Position numbers and translations under genes: made by a program. From Candidatus Binatus soli (GTDB lineage Bacteria; Desulfobacterota; Binatia; Binatales; Binataceae): 64,000 nucleotides of DNA. The notes beneath the pieces were generated by a model that made no database searches, was not told where the DNA came from, and worked only from the letters and a program-made list of their open reading frames with translations. The stretch is taken from the NCBI GenBank assembly GCA_002479255.1, contig DLMJ01000016.1:1-64000 (forward strand), given 5' to 3'. Positions 50,624 to 59,323 of the stretch are shown piece after piece; the stretch's first letter is position 1, and every line of letters begins with the position of its first letter.

Positions 50624-52156
50624 TCACCGGCCGCCGCCCGTCGCGGCGGTGTCGCCCGCGGCCGGTTCCGGAGCATCCGGATGCGACGGCTTCGGCATGT
50701 GAATGTAAAGTTTGTCGGCTGCCGGACGCCCGTCGCTATGCATCGACGGCGGGCGCATCGCGTACTTCACTTCCCGCGAATGCTCGGCGAGCTGCCGGTC
50801 GGGATTGTACACGCTGTTGAACTTCCACAGCATCTTGATGAAGTTGGTCTGTCCCTTGAGCGCGAGCTTGCCCACGATGGCCGCCATCGACTTGAGCGCC
50901 GCGAAGCCAAGGTGCTTGCGGTTGAGCACGTCCTGCGTCTTTACCAGTTCCTGGTAGAACTGAAGCAGCGGCAGCTTGGTCGGCAGCACCGCATGCTGGA
51001 TGTCGTAGAGCCGGTAGTCCAGCGTCGTCAGCTTGCGCGATTCCGTGAACCACAACTCCGTGCCGGGATACGGCGTCGCGACCGTCAGATGAACGACCTC
51101 CGGGACGCTGATCGCCCATTCGCGGATCACCTCGAAGCGCTTCTCGTCCCATGACGGGTCCGCGATCAGGTTGATCGCGACGATCAGGCCGAGCTCGCGC
51201 GCGACCTCGAGCGCCTTGAAGTTGACGCCCATCGACGAGCGCTTGCGATGCAGCTTCAGTCCCTCCTCGTCGATCGCTTCCAGGCCGAGGAACATGTACT
51301 CCATGCCGAGCTTGCGCCAGTAGCGGAACACTTCCGGATTGCGGCACAGCACGTCGGCGCGGGTCTCGAGGTAGTACTGCTTTTTGATCTTGCGCTTTTC
51401 GATTTCGTGACCGATCGCAAACCCGTGCTCGGGATGGACGAACGCGACGTCATCGACGATGAAGACGTTGGGCTCCTTGATCGACAACATGTCTTCGGCG
51501 GCGGCTTCCGGCGTCGATTTGCGGTAACTGCGGCCGTAGAACGTCCACGCGCTGCAGAACGAACAATCCCACGGGCAGCCGCGCGTGAACTCGATCGACG
51601 CGCACGGGTCGAGCACGCCGATAAAGTACTTGTTGCGCCGGCGCCCCAGGTCGCGCGCCGGAAAAAACTTGTCGAGATCGTCGAGCATGACCGGCGTCGG
51701 TCCCGCCCCTTGCATCGTCATGACGCCGGGAACTTTCGCGATCGAGCCGGTGCCGATCGCGTCGAGCAGCATCGGCGTCGCGGTCTCGCCCTCGCCGCGG
51801 ATGACCGCGTCGATTGCGCCATCGGCATGCTCCAGGATTTCGTCCGCGACGAACGAACCGCTGTGCCCGCCGGTGAAAACGAAACAATCCTTCATCAGCC
51901 GCTTCACGTCTTTGGCGAGATCGATCACCTCGGGCACGTTGGCGAGATAATTGAGCGAGAAACCCACCGCATTTGGCCGGAAGCTTTCGAGTTCGGCAAA
52001 CAGATCGCGATGCTTGAAAATTTGCAGGTCGATAATCCTCACGTCGTGGCCGGCCGCGCGCGCTGCCGCCGCCACCCGCTCCATCCCCAGCGGTTCGAGC
52101 CGCAAATAAATCTCGCTGTACATAAGCGGACTCGGATGTACGAACAGAACCCGCAT
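50624..52156 (-). CDS. hpnR: Hopanoid C-3 methylase (B12-binding radical SAM)
   Basis: A 510-residue enzyme that methylates ring A of hopanoids at C-3. Residues 1-130 are a B12-binding Rossmann-like domain (MRVLFVHPSPLMYSEIYLRLEPLGMERVAAAAR, FTGGHSGSFVADEILEH). The radical SAM motif CPWDCSFCSAW (CX3CX2C) follows, with FYGRSYRKSTPEAAAEDM and VNFKALEVARELGL. Start 52156 has GGAGGGAGTCT before it. C-terminal ~30 residues are Pro/Ala-rich. HpnR is the family's best fit; other B12 radical SAM methylases with a similar layout exist. It lies ~6 kb from the hpn cluster. Confidence 0.82.
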   Translation of the reverse strand: MRVLFVHPSPLMYSEIYLRLEPLGMERVAAAARAAGHDVRIIDLQIFKHRDLFAELESFRPNAVGFSLNYLANVPEVIDLAKDVKRLMKDCFVFTGGHSGSFVADEILEHADGAIDAVIRGEGETATPMLLDAIGTGSIAKVPGVMTMQGAGPTPVMLDDLDKFFPARDLGRRRNKYFIGVLDPCASIEFTRGCPWDCSFCSAWTFYGRSYRKSTPEAAAEDMLSIKEPNVFIVDDVAFVHPEHGFAIGHEIEKRKIKKQYYLETRADVLCRNPEVFRYWRKLGMEYMFLGLEAIDEEGLKLHRKRSSMGVNFKALEVARELGLIVAINLIADPSWDEKRFEVIREWAISVPEVVHLTVATPYPGTELWFTESRKLTTLDYRLYDIQHAVLPTKLPLLQFYQELVKTQDVLNRKHLGFAALKSMAAIVGKLALKGQTNFIKMLWKFNSVYNPDRQLAEHSREVKYAMRPPSMHSDGRPAADKLYIHMPKPSHPDAPEPAAGDTAATGGGR

Positions 52157-52301
52157 AGACTCCCTCCGGCGCCGCATCTTTCGGGCGTGCGACAGCGACA
52201 CCTTCCGCTTAATTCGCTAATCTTCGGTAAATCCTCCGCCTGACCAATCGGCCAGCGGGCTTTCCTGCATCCTAATATGCCGGCCAAGGCAATGAAACAG
52301 G

Positions 52302-52511
52302 ATGCCCAAAGCGGGCGTCATGCTATTAATGATTCTTATGTCCACGAACGACAGGCCTCAGCCGGGAAAGTACGTCTTCATCGCCGTCATCTTTATTGCG
52401 GTGTTGATCGACGCCGTCCTGTTCGCGCACCTGCGCGCGAATTTTATTCATGACCACGGTTACGACATCCGCCCGCGGCATCCCGCGGTGGCGAAGCCCG
52501 CCCCGCCCTGA
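52302..52511 (+). CDS. Possible small single-pass membrane protein
   Basis: An open frame of 69 codons, possibly starting at internal ATG 52338 (MSTNDRPQPGK). It holds one hydrophobic helix (YVFIAVIFIAVLIDAVLFAHL) and a Pro/His-rich tail. No Shine-Dalgarno is obvious, and no family was recognised, so it may be spurious. Confidence 0.35.
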   Translation: MPKAGVMLLMILMSTNDRPQPGKYVFIAVIFIAVLIDAVLFAHLRANFIHDHGYDIRPRHPAVAKPAPP

Positions 52512-52636
52512 GGCCGCCCGCAGATCAATCCGGCCTTGACATACGCGAGCGAGCGCCGGAGTTTGGCCGTGCGGGCGCGGAACTCGGAACCCAACAAGAA
52601 ACAAAAACAAAAAGCAAAAAACAATTCGGAGAAATC

Positions 52637-53650
52637 ATGCAGTACTCAAAATTGGGCAAGACCGGAATCACCGTCTCACGCATCTGCCTCGGATGCATGA
52701 GCTATGGCGACAAGAAATGGCGCGATTGGGTGCTGACGATGGACGAGGCGCGCGAACATTTCGCCGCCGCCGTCGAGTCGGGGATCAACTTCTTCGACAC
52801 GGCCAACGTCTATTCAATCGGCGTGAGCGAGGAGGTCACCGGGCGATGGCTCGGCGAGATGGCCAAGCGCGACGAGATCGTGGTCGCGACCAAAGTGCAC
52901 GGCCCGATGGCGTCGGGTCTCAATCGCGCGGGGCTCAGCCGCAAGAATATTCTCGAAGCGTGCGACGCGTCGCTGCGCCGCCTCAAGATGGATTTCGTCG
53001 ATCTCTACCAAATCCACCGCTGGGACTACACGACGCCGATCGAGGAAACGCTGGAGGCGCTGGACTCATTGGTGCGCGCGGGAAAAGTGCGCTACCTGGG
53101 CGCGAGCTCGATGGCCGCGTGGCAATTCGCCAAGGCGCTTCATCTGCAGAAGGAAAACGGATGGCACCGGTTCGTCGCGATGCAAAACCATTACAACCTC
53201 GTCTATCGCGAGGAGGAGCGCGAGATGAATTCGCTTTGCATCGACAACGGCGTCGGGTTGATTCCATGGAGTCCGCTCGCGCGCGGATTTCTGGCGGGCA
53301 ATCGCGACAAGGGCGGCGCCGGTCCAACCGCACGCGCCAAGACCGACGACTTCGCCAAGAATATGTACTTCCGCGAGTACGACTTCGAAGTGCTGAGCGT
53401 GGTCGAACAGATCGCCAGGCAGCGCAGCGTCACGCCGTCGCAGATCGCATGCGCGTGGATTCTGCAGGCGCCCGGCGTCACCGCACCGATCATCGGCGCG
53501 ACCAGGCTCTCTCATCTCAAGGAGGCGATCGCGGCCGTCGACGTGAAGCTCACCGCTGACGAAGTTGCCGCGCTGGAGAAGCCGTACCGGCCGCATCCGA
53601 TTCTCGGCCACGAACAGCCACGGCCGGCGCGGATGATCCAGGCGCGCTGA
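52637..53650 (+). CDS. Aldo/keto reductase
   Basis: A 337-residue NADPH-dependent reductase of the AKR superfamily (type 11/YajO-like). YSKLGKTGITVSRICLGCMSYGD starts it. The catalytic tetrad sits in NFFDTANVYSIG (Asp, Tyr), VATKVHG (Lys) and YQIHRWDY (His). IPWSPLARGFLAGN and APIIGATRLSHLKEAI are typical. Shine-Dalgarno GGAG precedes ATG 52637. Substrate unknown. Confidence 0.92.
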   Translation: MQYSKLGKTGITVSRICLGCMSYGDKKWRDWVLTMDEAREHFAAAVESGINFFDTANVYSIGVSEEVTGRWLGEMAKRDEIVVATKVHGPMASGLNRAGLSRKNILEACDASLRRLKMDFVDLYQIHRWDYTTPIEETLEALDSLVRAGKVRYLGASSMAAWQFAKALHLQKENGWHRFVAMQNHYNLVYREEEREMNSLCIDNGVGLIPWSPLARGFLAGNRDKGGAGPTARAKTDDFAKNMYFREYDFEVLSVVEQIARQRSVTPSQIACAWILQAPGVTAPIIGATRLSHLKEAIAAVDVKLTADEVAALEKPYRPHPILGHEQPRPARMIQAR

Positions 53651-53776
53651 GCGCGGCGCGAACCCGCCGAAAACAAACCTTAAAGCGTTACTTGAGGTTG
53701 GCGGAGGCGCTGCGGCGTCTGCGGGGATTGAAAATCGAGAGCCCGCGGGCGCCGAGATACTATTCGGTGCTGTTGG

Positions 53777-56344
53777 TTATCCCTTGAGCGTTGCATCCAG
53801 GTTTGCGCCTTCGCGGCGGCGGAAGCCGACCGCGACGCTCAGCCGCTCGAGGTGCTGATCTATAATCTTGCCGCCGAGCCGCACGCGATGCTCGGCGAAG
53901 AACTTCTTGACCTCGTCTTCGCGATCCAGGAGCGCGACCGCGGCTTCGCACATCCGCGGCATCGCGTTGTCGGGATACTTCTGAATCATCTCGTCCCAAT
54001 GCGCGCGCGCAAAGTCCCACGCCTGGTAGCGGCAGGCGGGGTTGAGCAGCAGCGAATGCATCAGGTACGGCGCGTTCTGGGTTCGCACCTGCCCGTCGAG
54101 CGTCATCTCCATGGTTTTTTTCAGCAGATCGCGATCGCGGAAATTTGCCAGCGCAAACAGGAAGCGCTGTTCTTCCTGCGGCGTGCGCGGCGCTTTGAAC
54201 TTTCGCTTGAACTCCTCGTAACGCGCGGCGTCGCCGCAATACGCGAGGATATTCACCAGCGCGGGCATCAGGTCGCGATCCGCGGAATCGGGATTGTCCT
54301 CGAAGCGCGCATACAGGTCGCGCGCGCGCTCGTGAACCTGGGGATCGTCGCCAAGCGTGCCGAGCGCGCCGATAAGCGTGCCGCGCAACTGGTGCACGAG
54401 CTCGCTCTCGCCGGACTTTGGCTCCCAGCCCAGCCGCGCAGCGGCGGGACCGACGATCTCGCGCACCGCGGCGGCCAGCGCGGGCCGGTCGGCGTCGGAG
54501 GCGATCATGTCGAGGTATGCAAACGCACCGATCAACGCGCGCCACACGTTGATGTCGGTCTCGCCGGTGAACAGCCGCGCCATCTTGAGGAACTCGCTGA
54601 GCGGGCCAAGTCCCGCGACGGTCGCCGCCCAGGTATCGCTGACCAGCCCGAAGCGTTCGATCGGCTGGAGCGCGCCGAGATTCTTCGTGATCGCAGCGAG
54701 CAGCGCCGGCGCATAATGCACGCGATAGAAGCCGTGGCCGCCCTCGTTCAACAGCGCCCATTCGAGCTTGCCCGGGATATCGAGAGTCGTCTCGCCAGTG
54801 GCGAGCAGCAGCTTATGGGTCGAAACGCCCTGGTCGGTCTTCGCGCGAACCATCACGGGCACATGCCAAAGCTGGTGGTTGTCCTCGACGAGATAGAAGA
54901 AGCGGCGCTGCGAGAGCTTGAGTCCGCTGCCGTTGGCAGCCGGCGCCGCCTCGATGATCGGAAAGCCGGGCTGGAGGATCCACGAGTCCATCACTTTGCG
55001 CACGGGATCGCGCGACGCCGATTCGAGCGCGTCCCACAGGTCGCCGGTCTCGGTGTTGTTGAATTGATGCTTGTTCAGGTAGAGGCGAATTCCGTCGCGA
55101 AAGACGTTGGCGCCGAGGAACTGCTCGAGCATCCGCAGCACGGCCGCGCCCTTCTCATAGGTCAGGATGTCGAACATCGCGCGGCAGTCTTCGGGACTGC
55201 GCACCGTGTATTCAATCGGGCGCGTGCTGCGCAGCCCGTCTATCGACATCGCCGCCGCGCGCGAGACGCTGAAGCTGTCCCATCGCTTCCACTGCGGCTT
55301 CCACGCGTGAACGGCCAGCATCTCCATGAAGGTGGCGAACGCCTCGTTGAGCCAGATCCCGTTCCACCATCGCATGGTGACGAGATCGCCGAACCACATG
55401 TGCGCGTTTTCGTGCGACACGACGTCGGCGATGCGCTCGAGCTCGGCGCGCGACGCGGATTTTTCGTCGGCGAGCAGCGCCGTCTCGCGAAACGTGATCG
55501 CGCCCAGATTTTCCATCGCACCCGAGGCGAAATCGGGAATCGCTATCAGGTCGAGCTTGTCGCCGGGATACTTGAGCCCGTAGTAATCGGCGAAATATTT
55601 GAGCGAGAACGCGCCAATCTGCCGCGCCCAACCGGTCAGCGACTCTTTGCCGGGAACGTGAACGATCCTGAGCGGCGTGCCCGCATCGACCGGCGCGGTC
55701 GCATCGAACTCGCCGACGATGAACGCGACCAGGTAGGTGGACATCGGGATCGTCTCCTTGAAGACGACCTCCTTCTTGGCGCCCGCCAGCTTGCGCTCGC
55801 TCTCCTGTCCGCCGTTGGAGATGGCGGCCAGGTGCTCATCGACAACCAGCGTCACTTTATAGCTCGCCTTGAGCTCCGGCTCGTCCCAGCACGGAAACGC
55901 GCGGCGCGCGTCGGTGGATTCGAACTGCGTCGTCGCGGCGAGGTGGGTCTTGCCCGACGCGTCCTGGTATTGGCTGCGATAGAAGCCGTGCAGCTTGTCA
56001 TTCAGGATTCCACGGAACGCAATCTTAAGCCGCCATTCGCCCGGCGAAAGTTTCTCGGCGAATCGGAGATGCGCACGTTCTTTGGCCGGTTCCAGCTCGG
56101 TCTTCGCGGCCAGAGATTTTCCGCCGCGATCCGCGGTCACCTTGTCGATTTCCAGCTCGAGCGCGTTCAGCACGACGTCGTCGGTCGCATCGTTGACGAC
56201 GACGGCGATATTCACCTCGCCCTGAAACGTGAACGCGCTGAGATCGGGCGTCAGACGAATTTCGTAGCGCTTGGGCGTGACGTTTTTCGGCAGTCGATAA
56301 TCATCCGAAGCATCAGCGATTGGAGCTCCATCCTGATCGGGCAT
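53777..56344 (-). CDS. M1-family aminopeptidase
   Basis: An 855-residue zinc aminopeptidase of the PepN/ERAP/puromycin-sensitive type. FASGAMENLGAITFRE is the exopeptidase motif. The zinc site is SHENAHMWFGDLV (HExxH, near residue 310) plus the Glu in WLNEAFATFME. An N-terminal beta domain (YRLPKNVTPKRYEIRLTPDL) and a C-terminal alpha domain (ALLNEGGHGFYRVHY onward) are present. It removes N-terminal residues from peptides. No signal peptide, so cytoplasmic. Divergent from the serine hydrolase over a repeat-rich spacer. Confidence 0.93.
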   Translation of the reverse strand: MPDQDGAPIADASDDYRLPKNVTPKRYEIRLTPDLSAFTFQGEVNIAVVVNDATDDVVLNALELEIDKVTADRGGKSLAAKTELEPAKERAHLRFAEKLSPGEWRLKIAFRGILNDKLHGFYRSQYQDASGKTHLAATTQFESTDARRAFPCWDEPELKASYKVTLVVDEHLAAISNGGQESERKLAGAKKEVVFKETIPMSTYLVAFIVGEFDATAPVDAGTPLRIVHVPGKESLTGWARQIGAFSLKYFADYYGLKYPGDKLDLIAIPDFASGAMENLGAITFRETALLADEKSASRAELERIADVVSHENAHMWFGDLVTMRWWNGIWLNEAFATFMEMLAVHAWKPQWKRWDSFSVSRAAAMSIDGLRSTRPIEYTVRSPEDCRAMFDILTYEKGAAVLRMLEQFLGANVFRDGIRLYLNKHQFNNTETGDLWDALESASRDPVRKVMDSWILQPGFPIIEAAPAANGSGLKLSQRRFFYLVEDNHQLWHVPVMVRAKTDQGVSTHKLLLATGETTLDIPGKLEWALLNEGGHGFYRVHYAPALLAAITKNLGALQPIERFGLVSDTWAATVAGLGPLSEFLKMARLFTGETDINVWRALIGAFAYLDMIASDADRPALAAAVREIVGPAAARLGWEPKSGESELVHQLRGTLIGALGTLGDDPQVHERARDLYARFEDNPDSADRDLMPALVNILAYCGDAARYEEFKRKFKAPRTPQEEQRFLFALANFRDRDLLKKTMEMTLDGQVRTQNAPYLMHSLLLNPACRYQAWDFARAHWDEMIQKYPDNAMPRMCEAAVALLDREDEVKKFFAEHRVRLGGKIIDQHLERLSVAVGFRRREGANLDATLKG

Positions 56345-56380
56345 CTGGTCTCTCTTCCTTTTTCACTTTTCACTTTTCAC

Positions 56381-56427
56381 TTTTTCACTTTTTCACCGTA
56401 TGCAGTCGGGCGTGAAAAAGTGAAAAA
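56381..56427. repeat. Inverted repeat TTTTTCAC(x2) / GTGAAAAA(x2) between divergent genes
   Basis: A 16-base arm (56381-56396, TTTTTCACTTTTTCAC) is perfectly mirrored at 56412-56427, with a 15-base spacer. Further CACTTTT units extend left to 56361. It can form a stem or bind a dimeric regulator in the pepN/serine hydrolase promoter region. A 15-base copy occurs at 59282-59296. Confidence 0.8.
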
Positions 56428-56431
56428 TCGC

Positions 56432-56449
56432 GCGGGGCGCGCGCCCCGC
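56432..56449. repeat. Perfect 18-bp G/C palindrome
   Basis: GCGGGGCGC followed directly by its reverse complement. It lies five bases after the inverted repeat, upstream of the serine hydrolase gene. Could be an operator or part of a hairpin. Confidence 0.7.
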
Positions 56450-56581
56450 AGATGCATAGCCTAGTTCAAACCGCGCCGTGGCGCGAGCAATTGATTCGGT
56501 GGCGAGCCGCAGGCACTGGTTTAAGTTTACTTTTAGGCTATATGTTGAAAATTCGGTTGTGTCCTTGGCAGGAGGTATTCA

Positions 56582-57742
56582 ATGAAGACCGGCAAGCCCG
56601 CAGAAATCGGAATCGATCCAGCACGACTCGAACGGGTCGCCGCCGCGATACGGCAGGATGTCGCGAGCAACCGCTACGATGGAGTTGTGTACGCCGTCGC
56701 TCGGGGCGGGGTGGTGGCGGCTCATGAGGCAGTCGGCTTCGCCGATAGGGCCAGCAGCCGCGCCGCGCGCACCGATGACATTTTCGCGATCATGTCGATT
56801 ACCAAGACGATGACCACCGCGGCAGTCCTGGCGCGCGTGGAACGGGGTGAGCTTCTGCTGACAACGAAGATCGCAGACGTGATCCCGGAGTTCGGAGTCA
56901 AGGGCAAGCAGCGGATCTCAGTTGCTCATCTGCTGACGCACACGGGCGGGATGATGGCAACTCCCGTGCTCCCGCCGGAGTTGTTCGGCAACCTTGAGGT
57001 TTTTGTAGCGGCCGCGTGCCAGCAACTCCCCGATTCTGTTCCCGGCAGCGCCGTCAGCTACAGTGCGCTTACCGCGCACGCCGTGCTGGCGGAAGTGGTG
57101 CGGAGACTTGACGGCGGGCGTCGGTCGTTCCGCGACATTCTCGCGCAGGAATTCTTTGAGCCATTGGCCATGAAAGACACCGCCCTGGGTCGGCGCAAGG
57201 ATCTCGCCGCGCGGTTCGTTCCAATAGTGGTGCGGGACCGAACTCCCGGAGTCTTCCAGCCCGAATTGCTCGAAGCGATGAACGCACTGCTAACCGCAGA
57301 GGCTGAAATTCCGGCCGGCGGTGCAGTTTCCACAGCAGGCGATATCTTGCGATGGGCCGAGATGCTCAGGCGCGGCGGCGAACTCGACGGAGTTCGAGTG
57401 CTGTCGCCGGCATCGATCCGGCTGGCCGCAACGAATCACACCGGCACGCTCCCGAATAATCTGTTCAGCTATGCCTTCGAGGCGCGCGGATGGGGCGAAT
57501 TCCCCGCTTATCTCGGATTGAGCTTTTTCATCCGCGGGACCGGTATCTTCCCGCACCCGTTCGGCACGACGGCGTCGCCCTCGACGTTCGGCGGTCTCGG
57601 CGCTGGCTCGACGATGTTCTGGGTCGATCCGGAGCGGGATTTGACGTTCGTGTGCCTGACCGCTGGACTGCTGGAGGAATCGCGCAATTTCGACCGTCTT
57701 CAGCGGCTCTCAGACATGGTCCTCGCTTCGGTCGTGAACTGA
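56582..57742 (+). CDS. Serine hydrolase, class C beta-lactamase fold
   Basis: A 386-residue beta-lactamase/transpeptidase-like enzyme. Ser72-x-x-Lys75 (SITK) is the nucleophile motif, and YSALTAHAVL supplies the YxN-like Tyr motif (here YSA). LLTHTGGMM and GGLGAGSTMFWVDP are family features of EstB-type esterases. The third motif reads GAG. AGGAGG-like GCAGGAGG precedes ATG 56582. No signal peptide, so it is more likely an esterase or D-amino-peptidase than a lactamase. Confidence 0.88.
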   Translation: MKTGKPAEIGIDPARLERVAAAIRQDVASNRYDGVVYAVARGGVVAAHEAVGFADRASSRAARTDDIFAIMSITKTMTTAAVLARVERGELLLTTKIADVIPEFGVKGKQRISVAHLLTHTGGMMATPVLPPELFGNLEVFVAAACQQLPDSVPGSAVSYSALTAHAVLAEVVRRLDGGRRSFRDILAQEFFEPLAMKDTALGRRKDLAARFVPIVVRDRTPGVFQPELLEAMNALLTAEAEIPAGGAVSTAGDILRWAEMLRRGGELDGVRVLSPASIRLAATNHTGTLPNNLFSYAFEARGWGEFPAYLGLSFFIRGTGIFPHPFGTTASPSTFGGLGAGSTMFWVDPERDLTFVCLTAGLLEESRNFDRLQRLSDMVLASVVN

Positions 57743-57779
57743 AACGACTCACACGAATCGAACTTGACCACCACCGCTC

Positions 57780-58394
57780 TTATGGCACGGCGCCGAGCCG
57801 GAGCGGGCGCTGCATCCACACGACGTCCCAGTAACGGTCGAGCTTGCGGCCGCATTCGCTGAAGACGCCAATCTCGGTGAAGCCGAACCTTCGATGCAGC
57901 TTGATCGACGCGTCGTTGGGAATCGTGATGCCCGCCAACAGGCGATGAATGTCCTCGTTCTTCAGCGCGTCGAACAGCACCCGGTACATCATCGCACCGA
58001 TTCCCCGCCCCTTCGCGTCATGCGCGCAGTAAACGGACGTCTCGACGCTCGTGTCGTACGCCGCCTTGTCGCGAAACGGTCCCGTGCACGCATAGCCGAC
58101 GACCCGGCCGGCGTCTTCCGCGACGAACATGCGATACCGTTTCGTGCCGGCATGCTCATCGAACCATCGCGCGCGCTGGTGCACCGAGAGTGGTTTCAAG
58201 TCGAAGGTGATGGGCGTGTTGACGACGTAGTAGTTGTAAATTTCCGTCAGGCGCGGCAGGTCGTTGCGCTCTGCCGGTCGAATCTTTACCTCCGCCAGGA
58301 CGCCGGCCTCCCGCTCGGGAAGTTTTTTTTTGGCACCACTCACAGGGAACGCCAGATGCAAAGTTGAATCAAGCGGCGGGATTGCCCTTTGCAA
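57780..58394 (-). CDS. GNAT-family N-acetyltransferase (phosphinothricin acetyltransferase-like)
   Basis: About 170 residues of clear acetyltransferase follow IRPAERNDLPRLTEIYNYYVVNTPITFDLKPLS, the PAT/Pat-type start. Acetyl-CoA binding is VAEDAGRVVGYACTGPFRDKAAYDTSVETSVYCAHDAKGRGIG. The frame extends upstream to ATG 58394, overlapping hpnK by 26 bases, through a nine-A tract (58323-58331). The extension has no family similarity, so the true start is uncertain and probably lies near 58290. Substrate unknown. Confidence 0.82.
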   Translation of the reverse strand: MQRAIPPLDSTLHLAFPVSGAKKKLPEREAGVLAEVKIRPAERNDLPRLTEIYNYYVVNTPITFDLKPLSVHQRARWFDEHAGTKRYRMFVAEDAGRVVGYACTGPFRDKAAYDTSVETSVYCAHDAKGRGIGAMMYRVLFDALKNEDIHRLLAGITIPNDASIKLHRRFGFTEIGVFSECGRKLDRYWDVVWMQRPLRLGAVP

Positions 58395-59229
58395 GATCGG
58401 CGAACGTGATCAGTTCGATTCCATTCCGATCGATCGCATCGCGCACGCGCCGGCTGGTGAGAATCTCGACCTCGAGTTGCGCCTCGACCGCAGGCGGGAC
58501 TCCGCCGATATCGGCGGCCGGATGGAAATACATTTCCGTGGCGCCATCGCGGATACGATCGATCACACCCACGACGTAGTCCTCGCTCAGATGACCGCTC
58601 TGATGAAGTCCAAACAGTGCGTCGGTCGAGGTGAGGCCGCGCTCCGCCATCATCCGGCGGGTTCGGCGCGACAGGGTGCGAAAGATGATCGATTCGACGA
58701 GCTTGCGCGGCGCATTGTCCCGGCGCAGCCGCAGCGTCGTCATCACGCGCTCGCGCGGAAGCCTGATGCATGGCACTTTATATTCGACGGCGAGGTCAAC
58801 CAAAATATCGGCGAATAACGGGTGGACGTGGAAATTCAAGTGCCCGTCGATATGGTTGAGGTAGCCGATCAGCTCGAGATGCCGCTCGACTTGCGCGCGC
58901 AGTTCGCCGGTCATCGCAGCGCGCATCGATCGGTCGAAGAAATATCGCATCCCCGCAGCCACCGGATTGTCGATGAACTCTCCCGACGCGCGCACCGCGG
59001 CGCCGAGCCGCGACGCATCGAGGAGGCTGCGTCCCCGGCAGACCACCACATGCAACCCCACGTCGAGCGCGGGATTTTCGCGCGCTATTTGAGCAGCGGC
59101 CGGCGCGGCGGGCTCCGCGACCATCAGGCTCGCACTGCGCAAAATTCCGTCGCGACTCGCCCGCACGACGGCGGCGTTGACCTCGGGCGACAAGCCGAAG
59201 TCGTCGGCGTTAACGATCAGGCGCTTCAA
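58369..59229 (-). CDS. hpnK: Hopanoid-biosynthesis-associated HpnK, ChbG/YdjC-family deacetylase-like
   Basis: A 286-residue protein of the YdjC/ChbG carbohydrate-deacetylase fold. RLIVNADDFGLSPEVNAAVVRASRDGI is the metal-binding start; VGLHVVVCRGR and LNHIDGHLNFHVHPLFADIL carry the His/Asp ligands. FGLHQSGHLSEDYV and EMYFHPA follow. HpnK is found with other hpn genes and may act on the ribosyl/sugar side chain of hopanoids; its role is not established. Neighbour hpnG is divergent. Confidence 0.88.
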   Translation of the reverse strand: MKRLIVNADDFGLSPEVNAAVVRASRDGILRSASLMVAEPAAPAAAQIARENPALDVGLHVVVCRGRSLLDASRLGAAVRASGEFIDNPVAAGMRYFFDRSMRAAMTGELRAQVERHLELIGYLNHIDGHLNFHVHPLFADILVDLAVEYKVPCIRLPRERVMTTLRLRRDNAPRKLVESIIFRTLSRRTRRMMAERGLTSTDALFGLHQSGHLSEDYVVGVIDRIRDGATEMYFHPAADIGGVPPAVEAQLEVEILTSRRVRDAIDRNGIELITFADLAKGNPAA

Positions 59230-59281
59230 ACTGCGCCACCGCGAATCGCCACGGATGACGGATAACGGCCCTGCTGGACCA

Positions 59282-59296
59282 GTGAAAAAGTGAAAA
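59282..59296. promoter_or_regulatory. Copy of the GTGAAAAAGTGAAAA motif between hpnK and hpnG
   Basis: Fifteen bases identical to the right arm of the inverted repeat at 56412-56427, located between the divergent hpnK and hpnG genes. Two occurrences at divergent promoter regions suggest a shared regulator site or a mobile repeat remnant. Confidence 0.45.
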
Positions 59297-59323
59297 CCAC
59301 CGGCACAATTCTGCTAGCATCGG

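Noticed and set aside
53852..56464. 870-codon plus-strand frame opposite the M1 aminopeptidase
   Set aside because: Antisense shadow; the minus strand has complete zinc-peptidase motifs.
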